From assembly GCA_900550645.1 (NCBI GenBank), contig URTA01000008.1, positions 11,451-75,450 of the forward strand: a stretch of DNA of 64,000 nucleotides, read 5' to 3'. Made by a program: the position numbers and the translations under genes. The notes below the pieces were generated by a model. That model ran no database searches and was not told the origin of the DNA. It worked only from the letters and a program-made list of their open reading frames with translations. The DNA comes from an uncultured Porphyromonadaceae bacterium (lineage in GTDB: Bacteria > Bacteroidota > Bacteroidia > Bacteroidales > Muribaculaceae). Below are positions 9,191 through 17,683 of the stretch, piece by piece (the stretch's first letter is position 1; each line of letters starts with the position of its first letter).

Positions 9191-10465
9191 TTATCTGATT
9201 TTCAGGGTCACGAATGTCATTGCCGCGAGCAGTATGCCCACGATCCAGAAACGCATCACTATCTTGGATTCAGGTATCGGGTGCGCCGGGTGGTTGAACA
9301 GTATCTTCTCGCCGGCGGGAGCCTCGCGCTGGAAGTGGTGATGCAGCGGCGTCATCTTGAATATACGCCTTCCCGCGCCGTACCGTTTCTTGGTGTACTT
9401 GAAGTATGCCACCTGCAGGATGACCGACAGGTCTTCGACGAAGAATATGAGGCACAACAGCGGTATGAGCAGCTCCTTGCGTATGAGGATGGCGAACACG
9501 GCGAGGATGCCGCCGAGCGTCAGGCTGCCGGTGTCGCCCATGAATACCTGCGCGGGGAAGGCGTTGTACCACAGGAAGCCCACCAGTGCGCCGATGAACG
9601 CCGCAGCGTAGACCACCATCTCTTCAGACCCTGGTATGTACATGATGTTCAGGTAGCCCGAATAGACGATGTTGCCTCCCAGGTATGCCATTATGGCCAG
9701 TGCAACGCCGATTATCGCCGACGTGCCGGCGCACAGGCCGTCAAGCCCGTCCGTGAGGTTCGCTCCGTTGCTGACCGCCGTCACCACGAATATCACCACG
9801 AAAACGAACACTATCCACCCCATGGTCGAGGCGGCATTGTCGTCGTCTATCCACGAGGTCAGCCACTCATAGTTGAAGTTGTTGTTCTTGATGAACGGTA
9901 TTGTGGTCTGCGGCGACTTCACGTCCTCCTGGCTCATGACTATCTCTGTCTGCTGCGTCTGCTCGTTGACGATTTCAGTGTTCTCGCGCATCACGATGTC
10001 AGGCGAGAGCCACATGGTTATGCCCACAAGCAGCCCGAGGCCTACCTGGCCGGTAATTTTGTACTTCCCTTTCAGTCCGTCCTTGTTGTGGTATTTCAGC
10101 TTGCGGTAGTCGTCGAGGAAGCCGATAGCTCCCATCCACAGCGTCGCCACCAGCATGAGTATCAGGTAGATGTTGGCGAGGTTGCCGACCAGCAGACAGG
10201 GTATTACTATCGCGAGTATTATGATGATGCCGCCCATGGTGGGAGTGCCTTTCTTCTGCATTTGCCCCTCAAGGCCGAGGTTGCGTACATCCTCGCCTAT
10301 CTGCATGCGGCGCAGCCGGCGTATGATGACGTTGCCCAGCAGCAGGGCCACAAGCAGTCCCAGCGCAAGCGCAACGCCGGCGCGGAACGAGATATAGTCC
10401 ATCAGGCGGTGTCCAGGGAAGTCTGTGCTCCCGAATATCTGGAACAGAGAATAGATCATTGTCAT
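9191..10465 (-). CDS. mraY: Phospho-MurNAc-pentapeptide translocase MraY
   Basis: Integral membrane enzyme that transfers phospho-MurNAc-pentapeptide from UDP to undecaprenyl phosphate, making lipid I. Multi-span protein with the catalytic acidic motifs GFLDDYRKLKYHNKDGLKG and NLTDGLDGLCAG, the segment FMGDTGSL, and the polyprenyl-phosphate GT4 signature TPLHHHFQ. At 424 residues it is longer than the roughly 360 of E. coli; the extra length is a hydrophilic insert around the EIVNEQTQQTEIVMSQEDVK region, which I recall as normal for Bacteroidetes MraY. An in-frame ATG at 10459 (MIYSLF) is an equally good start. Confidence 0.96.
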   Translation of the reverse strand: MTMIYSLFQIFGSTDFPGHRLMDYISFRAGVALALGLLVALLLGNVIIRRLRRMQIGEDVRNLGLEGQMQKKGTPTMGGIIIILAIVIPCLLVGNLANIYLILMLVATLWMGAIGFLDDYRKLKYHNKDGLKGKYKITGQVGLGLLVGITMWLSPDIVMRENTEIVNEQTQQTEIVMSQEDVKSPQTTIPFIKNNNFNYEWLTSWIDDDNAASTMGWIVFVFVVIFVVTAVSNGANLTDGLDGLCAGTSAIIGVALAIMAYLGGNIVYSGYLNIMYIPGSEEMVVYAAAFIGALVGFLWYNAFPAQVFMGDTGSLTLGGILAVFAILIRKELLIPLLCLIFFVEDLSVILQVAYFKYTKKRYGAGRRIFKMTPLHHHFQREAPAGEKILFNHPAHPIPESKIVMRFWIVGILLAAMTFVTLKIR

Positions 10466-10497
10466 TTCATTTATAGGGTTCTGTAAAGGACGGGCTG

Positions 10498-11952
10498 TCA
10501 GGCAAATGTGTCGCGCACTTCCTGGCGGTCGTCGAAATGGTGTCGCACACCGTTCACCTCCTGGTATGTCTCATGTCCCTTGCCGGCAATGAGTACCACA
10601 GAGCCGGGGGCGGCGGTGCGCAGCGCAGTTCGGATAGCCTCGCGGCGGTCCACGATGGTCTGTGTGCGAGAAAGAGCCTCGCTGTCAAGGCCTTTCGCCA
10701 TGTCGTCGATTATGGCTTGGGGGTCTTCGGTGCGGGGGTTGTCAGAGGTTAGGAACAGGCGGTCGCTGCGGCGTGCCGCCTCGCTCGCCATTATGGGACG
10801 CTTGCCGTGGTCGCGGTCGCCGCCCGCGCCGGTGACCGTAGTGATTTCTCCCTCCGGCCCAACGATTTCGCGTATGGTGTCAAGCACGTTGACCAGTGCG
10901 TCCGGGGTGTGGGCATAGTCCACTATCGCGGTAACTCCTGTCGGGGTGAGTATGGTCTGGAAACGCCCTGCCACAGGGACGAGGCGGCTCATGTTGACCA
11001 GCACCTCCTCAGGGCTGAAGCCTGCGAGCACGGCTGCGCCGTAGACTGCCGTCAGGTTGTAGGCATTGAAGCGGCCGGTGAAAGCCACCTCCACCTCCTT
11101 GCCGTTGAGCGTCAGCAGCGTGCCGTCGAGGCGTGTCTCCATGATGCGGCAGCGGAAGTCAGCGTCGGTGCGCAGCGAGTATGTGTAGACATGGGCGCGG
11201 GTGTTCTGCACCATGTAGCGGCCGTGGCTGTCGTCGATGTTGATGAGCGCGAAAGCGTCCTCGGGGAGCATGTCGAAAAATTTCTTCTTCGCGTTCATGT
11301 AGTTCTCCACCGTCTTGTGGTAGTCCAGGTGGTCGCGCGTCAGGTTGGAGAATATTGCGCCAGCGAAGTTCAGCCCGGCTATGCGGCACTGGTCGGCAGC
11401 GTGCGAGGAGACTTCCATGAAGGCGTATTCGCAACCGGCTTCCACCATTTCGGCGAGCAGCGCGTTGAGCGTCAGCGGGTCGGGTGTGGTGTGCGTGGTG
11501 GGTATTGCGCGGTCGCACACATAGTTGCATACCGTGGAGAGGAGGCCGGCGCGGCAGCCCTCGTATTTTGCCATCTCATAGAGCAGGGTGGCGGTAGTGG
11601 TCTTGCCGTTGGTGCCGGTCACGCCTATCAGCTTGAGTTGGCGCGAGGGGTGGTCGTGCCATGCGGAGGCGAGGCGGCCGAGTGCGTCGGCGGAATTGGC
11701 GACGCGGATATATGTTATCCCCTTCTCGATGGCGGAGGGTAGGTTTTCGCATACTATGGCGCCCACATGGTTGCTTGCCACGACGGGAATGTACTTGTGG
11801 CCGTCGGTGGTCACGCCGCGTACTGCCACAAACATGCCCCCCTTGACCGCTTTGCGCGAATCGCTCACGAGGCTGACAATGTTCTTGTCAGTGTCGCCGA
11901 TGATTTCCAGCGGCTCTATCTCACGGAGTAGGTTTGATAATTTGATGATCAT
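10498..11952 (-). CDS. murE: UDP-MurNAc-tripeptide ligase MurE
   Basis: Adds the third stem-peptide residue. P-loop TGTNGKTTT at 112-120, the THTTPDPL and EVSSHA motifs, and the substrate-specificity motif TSDNPRTEDP. DNPR is the meso-diaminopimelate-binding motif (lysine-adding MurE has a different sequence there), so this organism should make DAP-type peptidoglycan. 484 residues. Placed between ftsI (9-nt gap) and mraY. Confidence 0.97.
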   Translation of the reverse strand: MIIKLSNLLREIEPLEIIGDTDKNIVSLVSDSRKAVKGGMFVAVRGVTTDGHKYIPVVASNHVGAIVCENLPSAIEKGITYIRVANSADALGRLASAWHDHPSRQLKLIGVTGTNGKTTTATLLYEMAKYEGCRAGLLSTVCNYVCDRAIPTTHTTPDPLTLNALLAEMVEAGCEYAFMEVSSHAADQCRIAGLNFAGAIFSNLTRDHLDYHKTVENYMNAKKKFFDMLPEDAFALINIDDSHGRYMVQNTRAHVYTYSLRTDADFRCRIMETRLDGTLLTLNGKEVEVAFTGRFNAYNLTAVYGAAVLAGFSPEEVLVNMSRLVPVAGRFQTILTPTGVTAIVDYAHTPDALVNVLDTIREIVGPEGEITTVTGAGGDRDHGKRPIMASEAARRSDRLFLTSDNPRTEDPQAIIDDMAKGLDSEALSRTQTIVDRREAIRTALRTAAPGSVVLIAGKGHETYQEVNGVRHHFDDRQEVRDTFA

Positions 11953-11961
11953 AGTATATCG

Positions 11962-14157
11962 TTATATTTTTAATGTCAGGTAAACGGTCATGCCCGGGGT
12001 CAGCTGTGTCCCGGGCGGTATGTCCTGCGTCGCAACGTGTCCGACTCCCAATATTCTCGCGTTCACGCCCATGCGCTCGAGCGTGGCTATAGCCGTCTCC
12101 GGGTCGTAGCCGTGCAGGTCGGGCATCTGTCCGCCCGCAGCGGGCGCGGCTGTGCCGAATCTCTTGTAGCTGCTTATGCCCAGCATGTTGCAGATGTAGG
12201 AGGCATCGAAGCCCGGGAGTGCAGTGAACACGGGGGTAGAGGAGGAGTTCATGTCTGTGTATGACGAGGTGTTGTCGAGCAGCCCTCGCGAGTAAAGTCG
12301 CAGCGCGATGTTTAGCATCACCTTGCCGGAAGTCCGTGCTGCCGAAGTGCCGGCAGGGGCGAGGATGAGCACCATCATCGAGTATTTCGGGCTCTCGTAG
12401 GGGAAGAAGCCCGCGAATGCATACCGCCGCCGTGAGAGGTCATAACCGGTGCGTCCGTCGATTTTCTTGTCGAACACGGGGTATGCCGTTCCGGTCTTTC
12501 CGGCCAGGGCTACGCGGTCGTCCTTGAGTGCCATGGCGGTGGTGTGGTCAGAGCCGTTGCCGGTGACGGTATACCGCAGGCATTCAGCCACCTTGTCGGC
12601 AGTCTCCTTGGAGCATACGCGCAGCGTTTTTACTTGCAGCACCGAGTCGCGGCCGTCCTCGTCCTCGATTTTCGAGATGAGGTGCGGGTATACCAGCATG
12701 CCGCCGTTGGCTATGGCGTTGTAGTATGCCAGCGTGTAGATAGGCGGTATTTCGCTGTTGTAGCCGTATGTCTGCCGCGCGAGGCTCAGGTGCCGGGCGG
12801 TCATGGTCACAGGGTTGCCGTTGCGGTCTGTGGCTGTCAGGCGAGGGAAGTAGGGGGTGTGCTCTGAGCCCAGGCCGGAGTGAAAACTCTCGAAGAAGCC
12901 AATCTTCTCCAGGCGGTCGTGATAGTTCTCCGGGTGGTCCTTGTAGCCGCGGAAGAGGACGCGGGCGATGCCCGTGTTGGACGACATGCCGATGACCTGC
13001 TTCATGTTCTTGACAGCGGGTGCGTGGTTGTCCACCGTCCCCTGGAACGGGCTGCAGTCCACGGCGTCGTTGACCGATTTGACCAGCCCGTCCTCAAACG
13101 CCACCATTAATGATATGGGCTTGATGACCGAACCCGGCTCAAACCTCAGCCCCGCACGGTTTCTTGCCTCGCCGTAGGTGTTGTCGTCGAGCAGCTCGAT
13201 GTTGGAGAGCGCCTTGATCGCGCCGGTGCTTGTTTCCATGATTATCGCCGTTGCCCAGATGGCGTTGGCCTCAACGCATACGCTGCGCAGCTCCTCGTCG
13301 AGCATGTCCTGCATGTCGATGTTGATGGTGGAATACACGTTGTATCCGTGCTGCGGTTTCTTGACCACAACATCCTTTGTGCCTCCGGCGCCCGACATGC
13401 GCTGCTTCTTGCCAGGCACGCCGTACAGCAGCTTGTCAAAGTCTTTCTCGAGGCCGGAATAGCCGTGTATCTCGTCCAGCGTGTCCTTCTTGTCGGGCTG
13501 CGGCATCCTCATTTCGGAGACGCGGCCTATGCTGAACTTTGCCATGTCGCCGTATGGGTAAACGCGCTCTACCGCACGCTCGGTGCCTATCGGGTGCTTG
13601 CTGCCTCTCAGCTTGCCGTTGGGCTTGTAGAAGTTGCGTATTCCCGGGAACGACAGTATGCGCTGGTAGTCCTCCTCGCTGGCGCATTTCTTGACATAAA
13701 TAGAGGCGTTGCGGTCAGACACGTCTTTTGCCAACTCGTTGCGCAGCTTCGTCCTCCATGACTTTTTCTCACGCTCGTCCGCTTGCAGCTTTTCCAGGCC
13801 TGCGGCCAACGGGTAGTAGCGGTCCAGGGAGTCTGCCAGCGAGTCGATGGTCTTGGATTTGATGCCTATTTTCTTAGAGTTGCTCCAGTCGGAGCTCTGC
13901 ATGTCGAGTTTTATGTGAAACGTGTTGACGGTACAGGCCAGTATGTTGCCGTTGTCGGAGAGTATGCTGCCGCGCAGCGGTTTGGCTATGCTGGTCTTTG
14001 ACAGCTCCCTCGCCGCAGCCTTTTTCCATTCGCTGCCGTTGATGACGGCAATTGAAAACAGCTGGTATATTATCAACGCCGCGACGACAAGCGATGTGCC
14101 AGTTATGATGGCATATCGTCCCATGATGTGTCTTTTGTTCGCGCCGGTCTTTTTCAT
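11962..14157 (-). CDS. ftsI: Septal transpeptidase FtsI (PBP3-like) with C-terminal PASTA domain
   Basis: Class B penicillin-binding protein that cross-links septal peptidoglycan. It has a membrane anchor at about 14-38 (YAIITGTSLVVAALII), a PBP dimerisation region, and the three active-site motifs: SVIK at 343-346 (nucleophile S343), SSN in GMSSNTGIARV and KTG in AGKTGTAYP. The last about 60 residues (MPDLHGYDPETAIATLERMG, ending GMTVYLTLKI) form a single PASTA repeat, common in the Bacteroidetes enzyme. 731 residues. Its ATG overlaps the ftsL stop (ATGA), indicating translational coupling. Confidence 0.96.
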   Translation of the reverse strand: MKKTGANKRHIMGRYAIITGTSLVVAALIIYQLFSIAVINGSEWKKAAARELSKTSIAKPLRGSILSDNGNILACTVNTFHIKLDMQSSDWSNSKKIGIKSKTIDSLADSLDRYYPLAAGLEKLQADEREKKSWRTKLRNELAKDVSDRNASIYVKKCASEEDYQRILSFPGIRNFYKPNGKLRGSKHPIGTERAVERVYPYGDMAKFSIGRVSEMRMPQPDKKDTLDEIHGYSGLEKDFDKLLYGVPGKKQRMSGAGGTKDVVVKKPQHGYNVYSTINIDMQDMLDEELRSVCVEANAIWATAIIMETSTGAIKALSNIELLDDNTYGEARNRAGLRFEPGSVIKPISLMVAFEDGLVKSVNDAVDCSPFQGTVDNHAPAVKNMKQVIGMSSNTGIARVLFRGYKDHPENYHDRLEKIGFFESFHSGLGSEHTPYFPRLTATDRNGNPVTMTARHLSLARQTYGYNSEIPPIYTLAYYNAIANGGMLVYPHLISKIEDEDGRDSVLQVKTLRVCSKETADKVAECLRYTVTGNGSDHTTAMALKDDRVALAGKTGTAYPVFDKKIDGRTGYDLSRRRYAFAGFFPYESPKYSMMVLILAPAGTSAARTSGKVMLNIALRLYSRGLLDNTSSYTDMNSSSTPVFTALPGFDASYICNMLGISSYKRFGTAAPAAGGQMPDLHGYDPETAIATLERMGVNARILGVGHVATQDIPPGTQLTPGMTVYLTLKI

Positions 14158-14567
14158 TTCTTTTCTGGTGAGGGTTGTGCCGGTGAATGTTCTGTTACCG
14201 GGATGTCCGCCTCTATCTCATACGGAGGCTGCTCCTGGTGTATCAGCCCGAGGTTGTTCTGCCGCACCAGCTCGAGCATGCGTGTCTCGCGTATCTGCGA
14301 CATATACTTCTGCTTTTCGGTCATCATCTCGCTCTGCGCCTTGCGCAGCTGCGCGTTTAGGTTCTCGATTTCCTTCTGAAGCGTCTGCGTGCGGTAGCGC
14401 ATGCCGGTGATAGTCAGCATTACAATCGTGGCCACGATGATTAGCCATGCGTTTTTGCGCATGACATCGATTGACAGGTTCTCGCCGTTCTTCATGCCGC
14501 GCCAACGGAAGCCGTGCATCAGCCCCTTCTTCGGCTTGTCATCTTTTTTTGTCGCTTTCTTGGCCAT
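14154..14567 (-). CDS. ftsL: FtsL-like divisome coiled-coil protein
   Basis: Small bitopic protein expected to scaffold FtsQ and FtsB-type partners. I start it at the ATG at 14567 (MAKKATKKDDKPKKG), which leaves a 7-nt gap after rsmH; an upstream in-frame start would overlap rsmH. The 137-residue product has a very basic N-terminus, one membrane span (AWLIIVATIVMLTITGM, about 39-55), and then a heptad-like helix (LQKEIENLNAQLRKAQSEMM). FtsL is not conserved in sequence, so the call comes from topology and position between rsmH and ftsI. Confidence 0.85.
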   Translation of the reverse strand: MAKKATKKDDKPKKGLMHGFRWRGMKNGENLSIDVMRKNAWLIIVATIVMLTITGMRYRTQTLQKEIENLNAQLRKAQSEMMTEKQKYMSQIRETRMLELVRQNNLGLIHQEQPPYEIEADIPVTEHSPAQPSPEKK

Positions 14568-14574
14568 GGCTTCG

Positions 14575-15510
14575 TCAGTTGCGGTTGTCGGTTTCCTGTG
14601 AGGGCTTAAGTTCAGCCACACGCAGTTTCGCGCTGCGTGCGCGAGGGTTGGCTTCCACCTCCTCGCGGGAGGCTGTCACGGGCTGGCGTGTCACCAGCCG
14701 CCACGGGGTCGAGATGTTGCCGAAGAAGTCCTGCTCCACACGCCCCTCGATGTTGCCCGAGCGCATGAAGTTTTTGACCATGCGGTCTTCGAGCGAGTGG
14801 TAGGTGAGTATTGTAAGCCGTCCTCCGGGACGCAGTATGCGCACTGTCGAGGCGAGGAATTTGTGCAATGCTGTCATTTCGCCGTTGACCTCGATGCGCA
14901 GTGCCTGAAACACCTGCGCGAGTTCCTTTTTGACCTGCCGCGGGTTCAGCGCGGGGGTTACAGCGTCTGCCAACTGCAGCGTGGTCTGTATCGGCTCTGC
15001 GGCGCGTGTGCGCATGATTGCCGCTACCAACTGCCGGGGCTGCTTGATGTCGCCGTATAGGCGCAGCAGGTCGCCGAGCTGCTGCTCGTCATAGCCGTTT
15101 ATGATGTCTGCCGCTGTGACGCTGGCCGACTGGTTCATGCGCATGTCCAGCGGCGCATCGGCACGAAACGAAAAGCCCCTTTCGGCTGTGTCAAAATGGT
15201 GGAATGATACGCCGAGGTCTGCCAAAATGCCATCAACGGGAATTGCGTTGTGGTAGTGCATGAAATTTTCGGCATAGCGGAAATTGGAATGTACGAAAGT
15301 AAACCGCGCATCCTCCGGGCTGTTTGCTCGTGCATCGATGTCTTGGTCCAGGCCGTACAGCCGCCCCGCAGATCCGAGTCGCGAGAGGATGGCACGCGAG
15401 TGGCCGCCGCCGCCGAACGTGACGTCGAGGTATGTGCCGTCTGGCTTGATGTTCAGACCGTTGACGGTCTCTTCCAGCAATGCTGGTATGTGGTATGTCT
15501 GTTCTGCCAT
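14575..15510 (-). CDS. rsmH: 16S rRNA (cytosine1402-N4)-methyltransferase RsmH
   Basis: SAM-dependent methyltransferase (MraW) acting on C1402 in the ribosomal P site. Start chosen at 15510 (MAEQTYHIPALLEETVNGL, the family N-terminus); an in-frame start at 15606 adds a non-conserved basic leader. The SAM-binding motif TFGGGGHSRAIL is at about 31-42, and FSFRADAPLDMRMNQ and LTYHSLEDRMVKNFM are typical. 311 residues. This is the first gene of the dcw operon here; the usual leading gene mraZ is not present upstream. Confidence 0.96.
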   Translation of the reverse strand: MAEQTYHIPALLEETVNGLNIKPDGTYLDVTFGGGGHSRAILSRLGSAGRLYGLDQDIDARANSPEDARFTFVHSNFRYAENFMHYHNAIPVDGILADLGVSFHHFDTAERGFSFRADAPLDMRMNQSASVTAADIINGYDEQQLGDLLRLYGDIKQPRQLVAAIMRTRAAEPIQTTLQLADAVTPALNPRQVKKELAQVFQALRIEVNGEMTALHKFLASTVRILRPGGRLTILTYHSLEDRMVKNFMRSGNIEGRVEQDFFGNISTPWRLVTRQPVTASREEVEANPRARSAKLRVAELKPSQETDNRN

Positions 15511-15621
15511 GCGCAATGTCCCCTTCAGCCTGTGGTTATGTGTGCAAGTCAACGGCAGCGGTGGGGCACCCTCGTGCTGATGCCCTCGGCTGCGAACTGC
15601 GCACACTATGATTCACGAATG

Positions 15622-15629
15622 TAAAGGTA
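15622..15629 (-). promoter_or_regulatory. Possible -7 element for the dcw operon
   Basis: On the minus strand the sequence reads TACCTTTA, one mismatch from the Bacteroides -7 consensus TAnnTTTG. I see no good -33 TTTG at 19-21 nt. It would give a roughly 105-nt leader before rsmH. The rest of the 222-nt gap between the glycosyltransferase and rsmH shows no gene and no recognised RNA. Confidence 0.35.
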
Positions 15630-15732
15630 CTCAATTCCGCCGTCAATTTGCATTGCTTAATTCTTAAATAATGCCGAATATGCGGAAAAAGTTATCTACA
15701 CGCCCTGCGCACGTATGCTGTAGCGGTTCGGA

Positions 15733-16884
15733 TTATTGATTTTGATTTTGGAAATATGAAAGTGTTTTGGCGTATATGGTACGTATGTTGTCAGCCATTA
15801 CTGCGGTGTCAAACCGTGCCACGTGACGCAGCCCTCGCATGGTCATGGCTGCCTTGTCCGCGCTGCCGTCGGTGACGCTGCGCAGGGCTTCTGCCATGCC
15901 GCGCACATCGTCGGGGTTGACGTAAATCGCCCCCTCGCCCCCTGCCTCTTCGAGGCATGACCCGGTCGCAGCGATCACTGGCCGGCGGCTCAATATGCCC
16001 TCGATTACAGGCAGTCCGAACCCTTCGTATCGAGACGGATAGGCTATTGCCTCGGCTGCCTGGTACACCCCTGGCAGGTCGGCAAACGGTACTGCCCCCA
16101 TGAAGATGACGCGGTCTGCAACGCCCTCTTTTCGGGCTATGGCCTGCACACGTTTCATATATGAATTGTCTCGCCCGATGGCGACGAGCTTTATTTCGGG
16201 CGGCAGTGCTGCCATGGCGCGGACTGTCAGCTCGAGGTTCTTGCGCCGCTCCACTGTCCCTACCTGCACCACATACCTCTCCGGCAGGTCGAGTCGCCGG
16301 CGCAGAGTGTCTGACTCCTCGTGGCTCCACTGTCTCGAAAACTGCGGGTCGCACCCCTGGTAAACCACGTCGATTTTCTCTTCCGGCACATTATAGTAAT
16401 GTATGATGTCGCGCTTGGTACATTCGCTTATGGCTATGATGCGTGTGGCTGCCCGGCACGACCTGCCGTACTTGTAGTCGTACAGCAAGCGGTCGATAGC
16501 GGAATAGCAGTAGGGGAGACGGCGGTATATCACGTCGTGCATCGTCAGCACCGAGGGTATGCCCGAAGCGGCGATGTTCAGCGGCAACTCGTTGCTCAGG
16601 CCATGGTACAGGTCTATCGCGTCATGGCGCATGTCGCGGACTATGCCACGTGACCGCCATGCGGCCGCGCTCTCCATGAAGCGTGGGTGGCGCACCATGA
16701 ACCGGACTTGCGGAAATGTCTTGATGCGTGTGAGCCGGGGATTGTCGGTCATGCGCGGTGTATAGACGAACAGTTCCTCGCCCTTGCGAGCCGACGCTGC
16801 GAGCTGCTCGATGACGAGCCGCGAGTAGTTGCCCAGTCCCGTATTGTTGCACACGGCGCGTTTGCCGTCAAATCCTATTTTCAT
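15733..16884 (-). CDS. Glycosyltransferase family 4 protein
   Basis: Retaining GT-B-fold glycosyltransferase, probably transferring a nucleotide-activated sugar to a cell-envelope glycan; the substrate is unknown. I start at 16884 (MKIGFDGKRAVCNNTGLGNY), because a strong promoter lies just upstream at 16905-16936, inside a longer in-frame reading. Supporting motifs: acceptor loop NTGLGNYSR, VLTMHDVIYRRLPYCYS, donor-domain YVVQVGTVERRKNLE, and the EX7E-type motif YEGFGLPVIEGI. 383 residues. Monocistronic, transcribed towards the dcw cluster. Confidence 0.88.
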   Translation of the reverse strand: MKIGFDGKRAVCNNTGLGNYSRLVIEQLAASARKGEELFVYTPRMTDNPRLTRIKTFPQVRFMVRHPRFMESAAAWRSRGIVRDMRHDAIDLYHGLSNELPLNIAASGIPSVLTMHDVIYRRLPYCYSAIDRLLYDYKYGRSCRAATRIIAISECTKRDIIHYYNVPEEKIDVVYQGCDPQFSRQWSHEESDTLRRRLDLPERYVVQVGTVERRKNLELTVRAMAALPPEIKLVAIGRDNSYMKRVQAIARKEGVADRVIFMGAVPFADLPGVYQAAEAIAYPSRYEGFGLPVIEGILSRRPVIAATGSCLEEAGGEGAIYVNPDDVRGMAEALRSVTDGSADKAAMTMRGLRHVARFDTAVMADNIRTIYAKTLSYFQNQNQ

Positions 16885-16904
16885 TGCTGTCCCGTTTTGT
16901 TCCC

Positions 16905-16936
16905 CAAAGTTAGTCATATTCTCGCCGCTTTCCAAA
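16905..16936 (-). promoter_or_regulatory. Bacteroides-type promoter for the glycosyltransferase
   Basis: Reading the minus strand: TTTG (-33) at 16936-16933, 20-nt spacer, TAACTTTG (-7) at 16912-16905. Both elements and the spacing match the Bacteroidetes sigma-70 consensus perfectly. Transcription would start near 16900, about 16 nt before the ATG at 16884, which supports that start. Confidence 0.8.
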
Positions 16937-17189
16937 TCGTGTTGTTTGTGGGCGAAAAACCGTCTTCGAGCGGCGCGTATTTGCCGCCGGGCTGCCCGGC
17001 TGGGTGCGAATGTGACGCTCTCGCGGCGGTTAATTGGTTGTTTGTATGGGTGCAATGCTATTGTATTCAGGTGATTGCGTCGGTTTTGAACACCTGCTCT
17101 GTTTTTGTTCAGATAATTTGCGGAACAGGCTTTTCTCGGCGTTGTCCTCTTTTCCTCTCGAGTAATAGTGCCGTTTTCGGAAAAATTGC

Positions 17190-17197
17190 TATATTTG
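17190..17197 (+). promoter_or_regulatory. -7 element upstream of ybeY
   Basis: TATATTTG matches TAnnTTTG; no good -33 TTTG at the expected distance. It would give a leader of about 50 nt before the ATG at 17252. Confidence 0.5.
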
Positions 17198-17251
17198 CCA
17201 GCCTAATCAGCGCGGATGCCCGTGACAGGCGTCCGTCAAAATTTTTTGTCT

Positions 17252-17671
17252 ATGATAGAGTTTATGACGGAGGGTGTTGAAATGCCCTCGCTCGATGAGG
17301 AACGCATTGCGCGGTGGATTGATGCCGTGGCGCGTGACCATGGACTTGGGGTGGGGCAGGTGACTTACTGCTTCTGTGACGACGAGTATATACTCGCTGC
17401 CAACCGACAGTTCATCGGACATGACTATTATACGGACGTCATTACTTTCGACTATGACCACGACGGCGTTATCAGCGGCGATGTCCTCATCTCGCTCGAC
17501 ACCGTAGCATCCAACGCCGAGAAGTTCGGTGTGACTGCGGATAACGAGTTGCTGCGCGTCATCATCCACGGGGTGCTTCACCTCTGCGGTATAGACGACA
17601 AGGGACCTGGTGAGCGTGAAATCATGGAAGCTGAAGAGAACAAGGCTCTTGAAGTGTATTCAACTCTCTGA
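17252..17671 (+). CDS. ybeY: Endoribonuclease YbeY
   Basis: Metal-dependent single-strand endoribonuclease used in 16S rRNA 3'-end maturation and ribosome quality control. The start is the ATG at 17252 (MIEFMTEGVEMPSL); 139 residues. The zinc motif appears as HGVLHLCGIDD: the two helix histidines are present but the third ligand, a histidine in E. coli (HLxGYDH), is not at the same place. As I recall, the Bacteroidetes branch has a DKGPGE-type continuation here too. Also visible: FIGHDYYTDVITFDY and SGDVLIS. First gene of a run with mnmG, 12 nt upstream. Confidence 0.93.
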   Translation: MIEFMTEGVEMPSLDEERIARWIDAVARDHGLGVGQVTYCFCDDEYILAANRQFIGHDYYTDVITFDYDHDGVISGDVLISLDTVASNAEKFGVTADNELLRVIIHGVLHLCGIDDKGPGEREIMEAEENKALEVYSTL

Positions 17672-17683
17672 CGGCAAGCTGAT

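Larger units (their letters stand above)
16885..17251. other. Divergent intergenic region between the glycosyltransferase and ybeY
   Basis: 367 nt without a convincing gene. It holds the minus-strand promoter (16905-16936) and a plus-strand -7 element (17190-17197). An imperfect inverted repeat, CAGGTG and CACCTG about 17 nt apart, lies at about 17069-17097. No DnaA boxes or structured RNA recognised. Confidence 0.7.

Noticed and set aside
15692..15700. DnaA-box-like TTATCTACA upstream of rsmH
   Set aside because: One mismatch, isolated, with no cluster or AT-rich unwinding element; not enough for an origin.
16885..17251. Divergent gap considered as oriC
   Set aside because: No DnaA boxes found; two ordinary promoters explain it.
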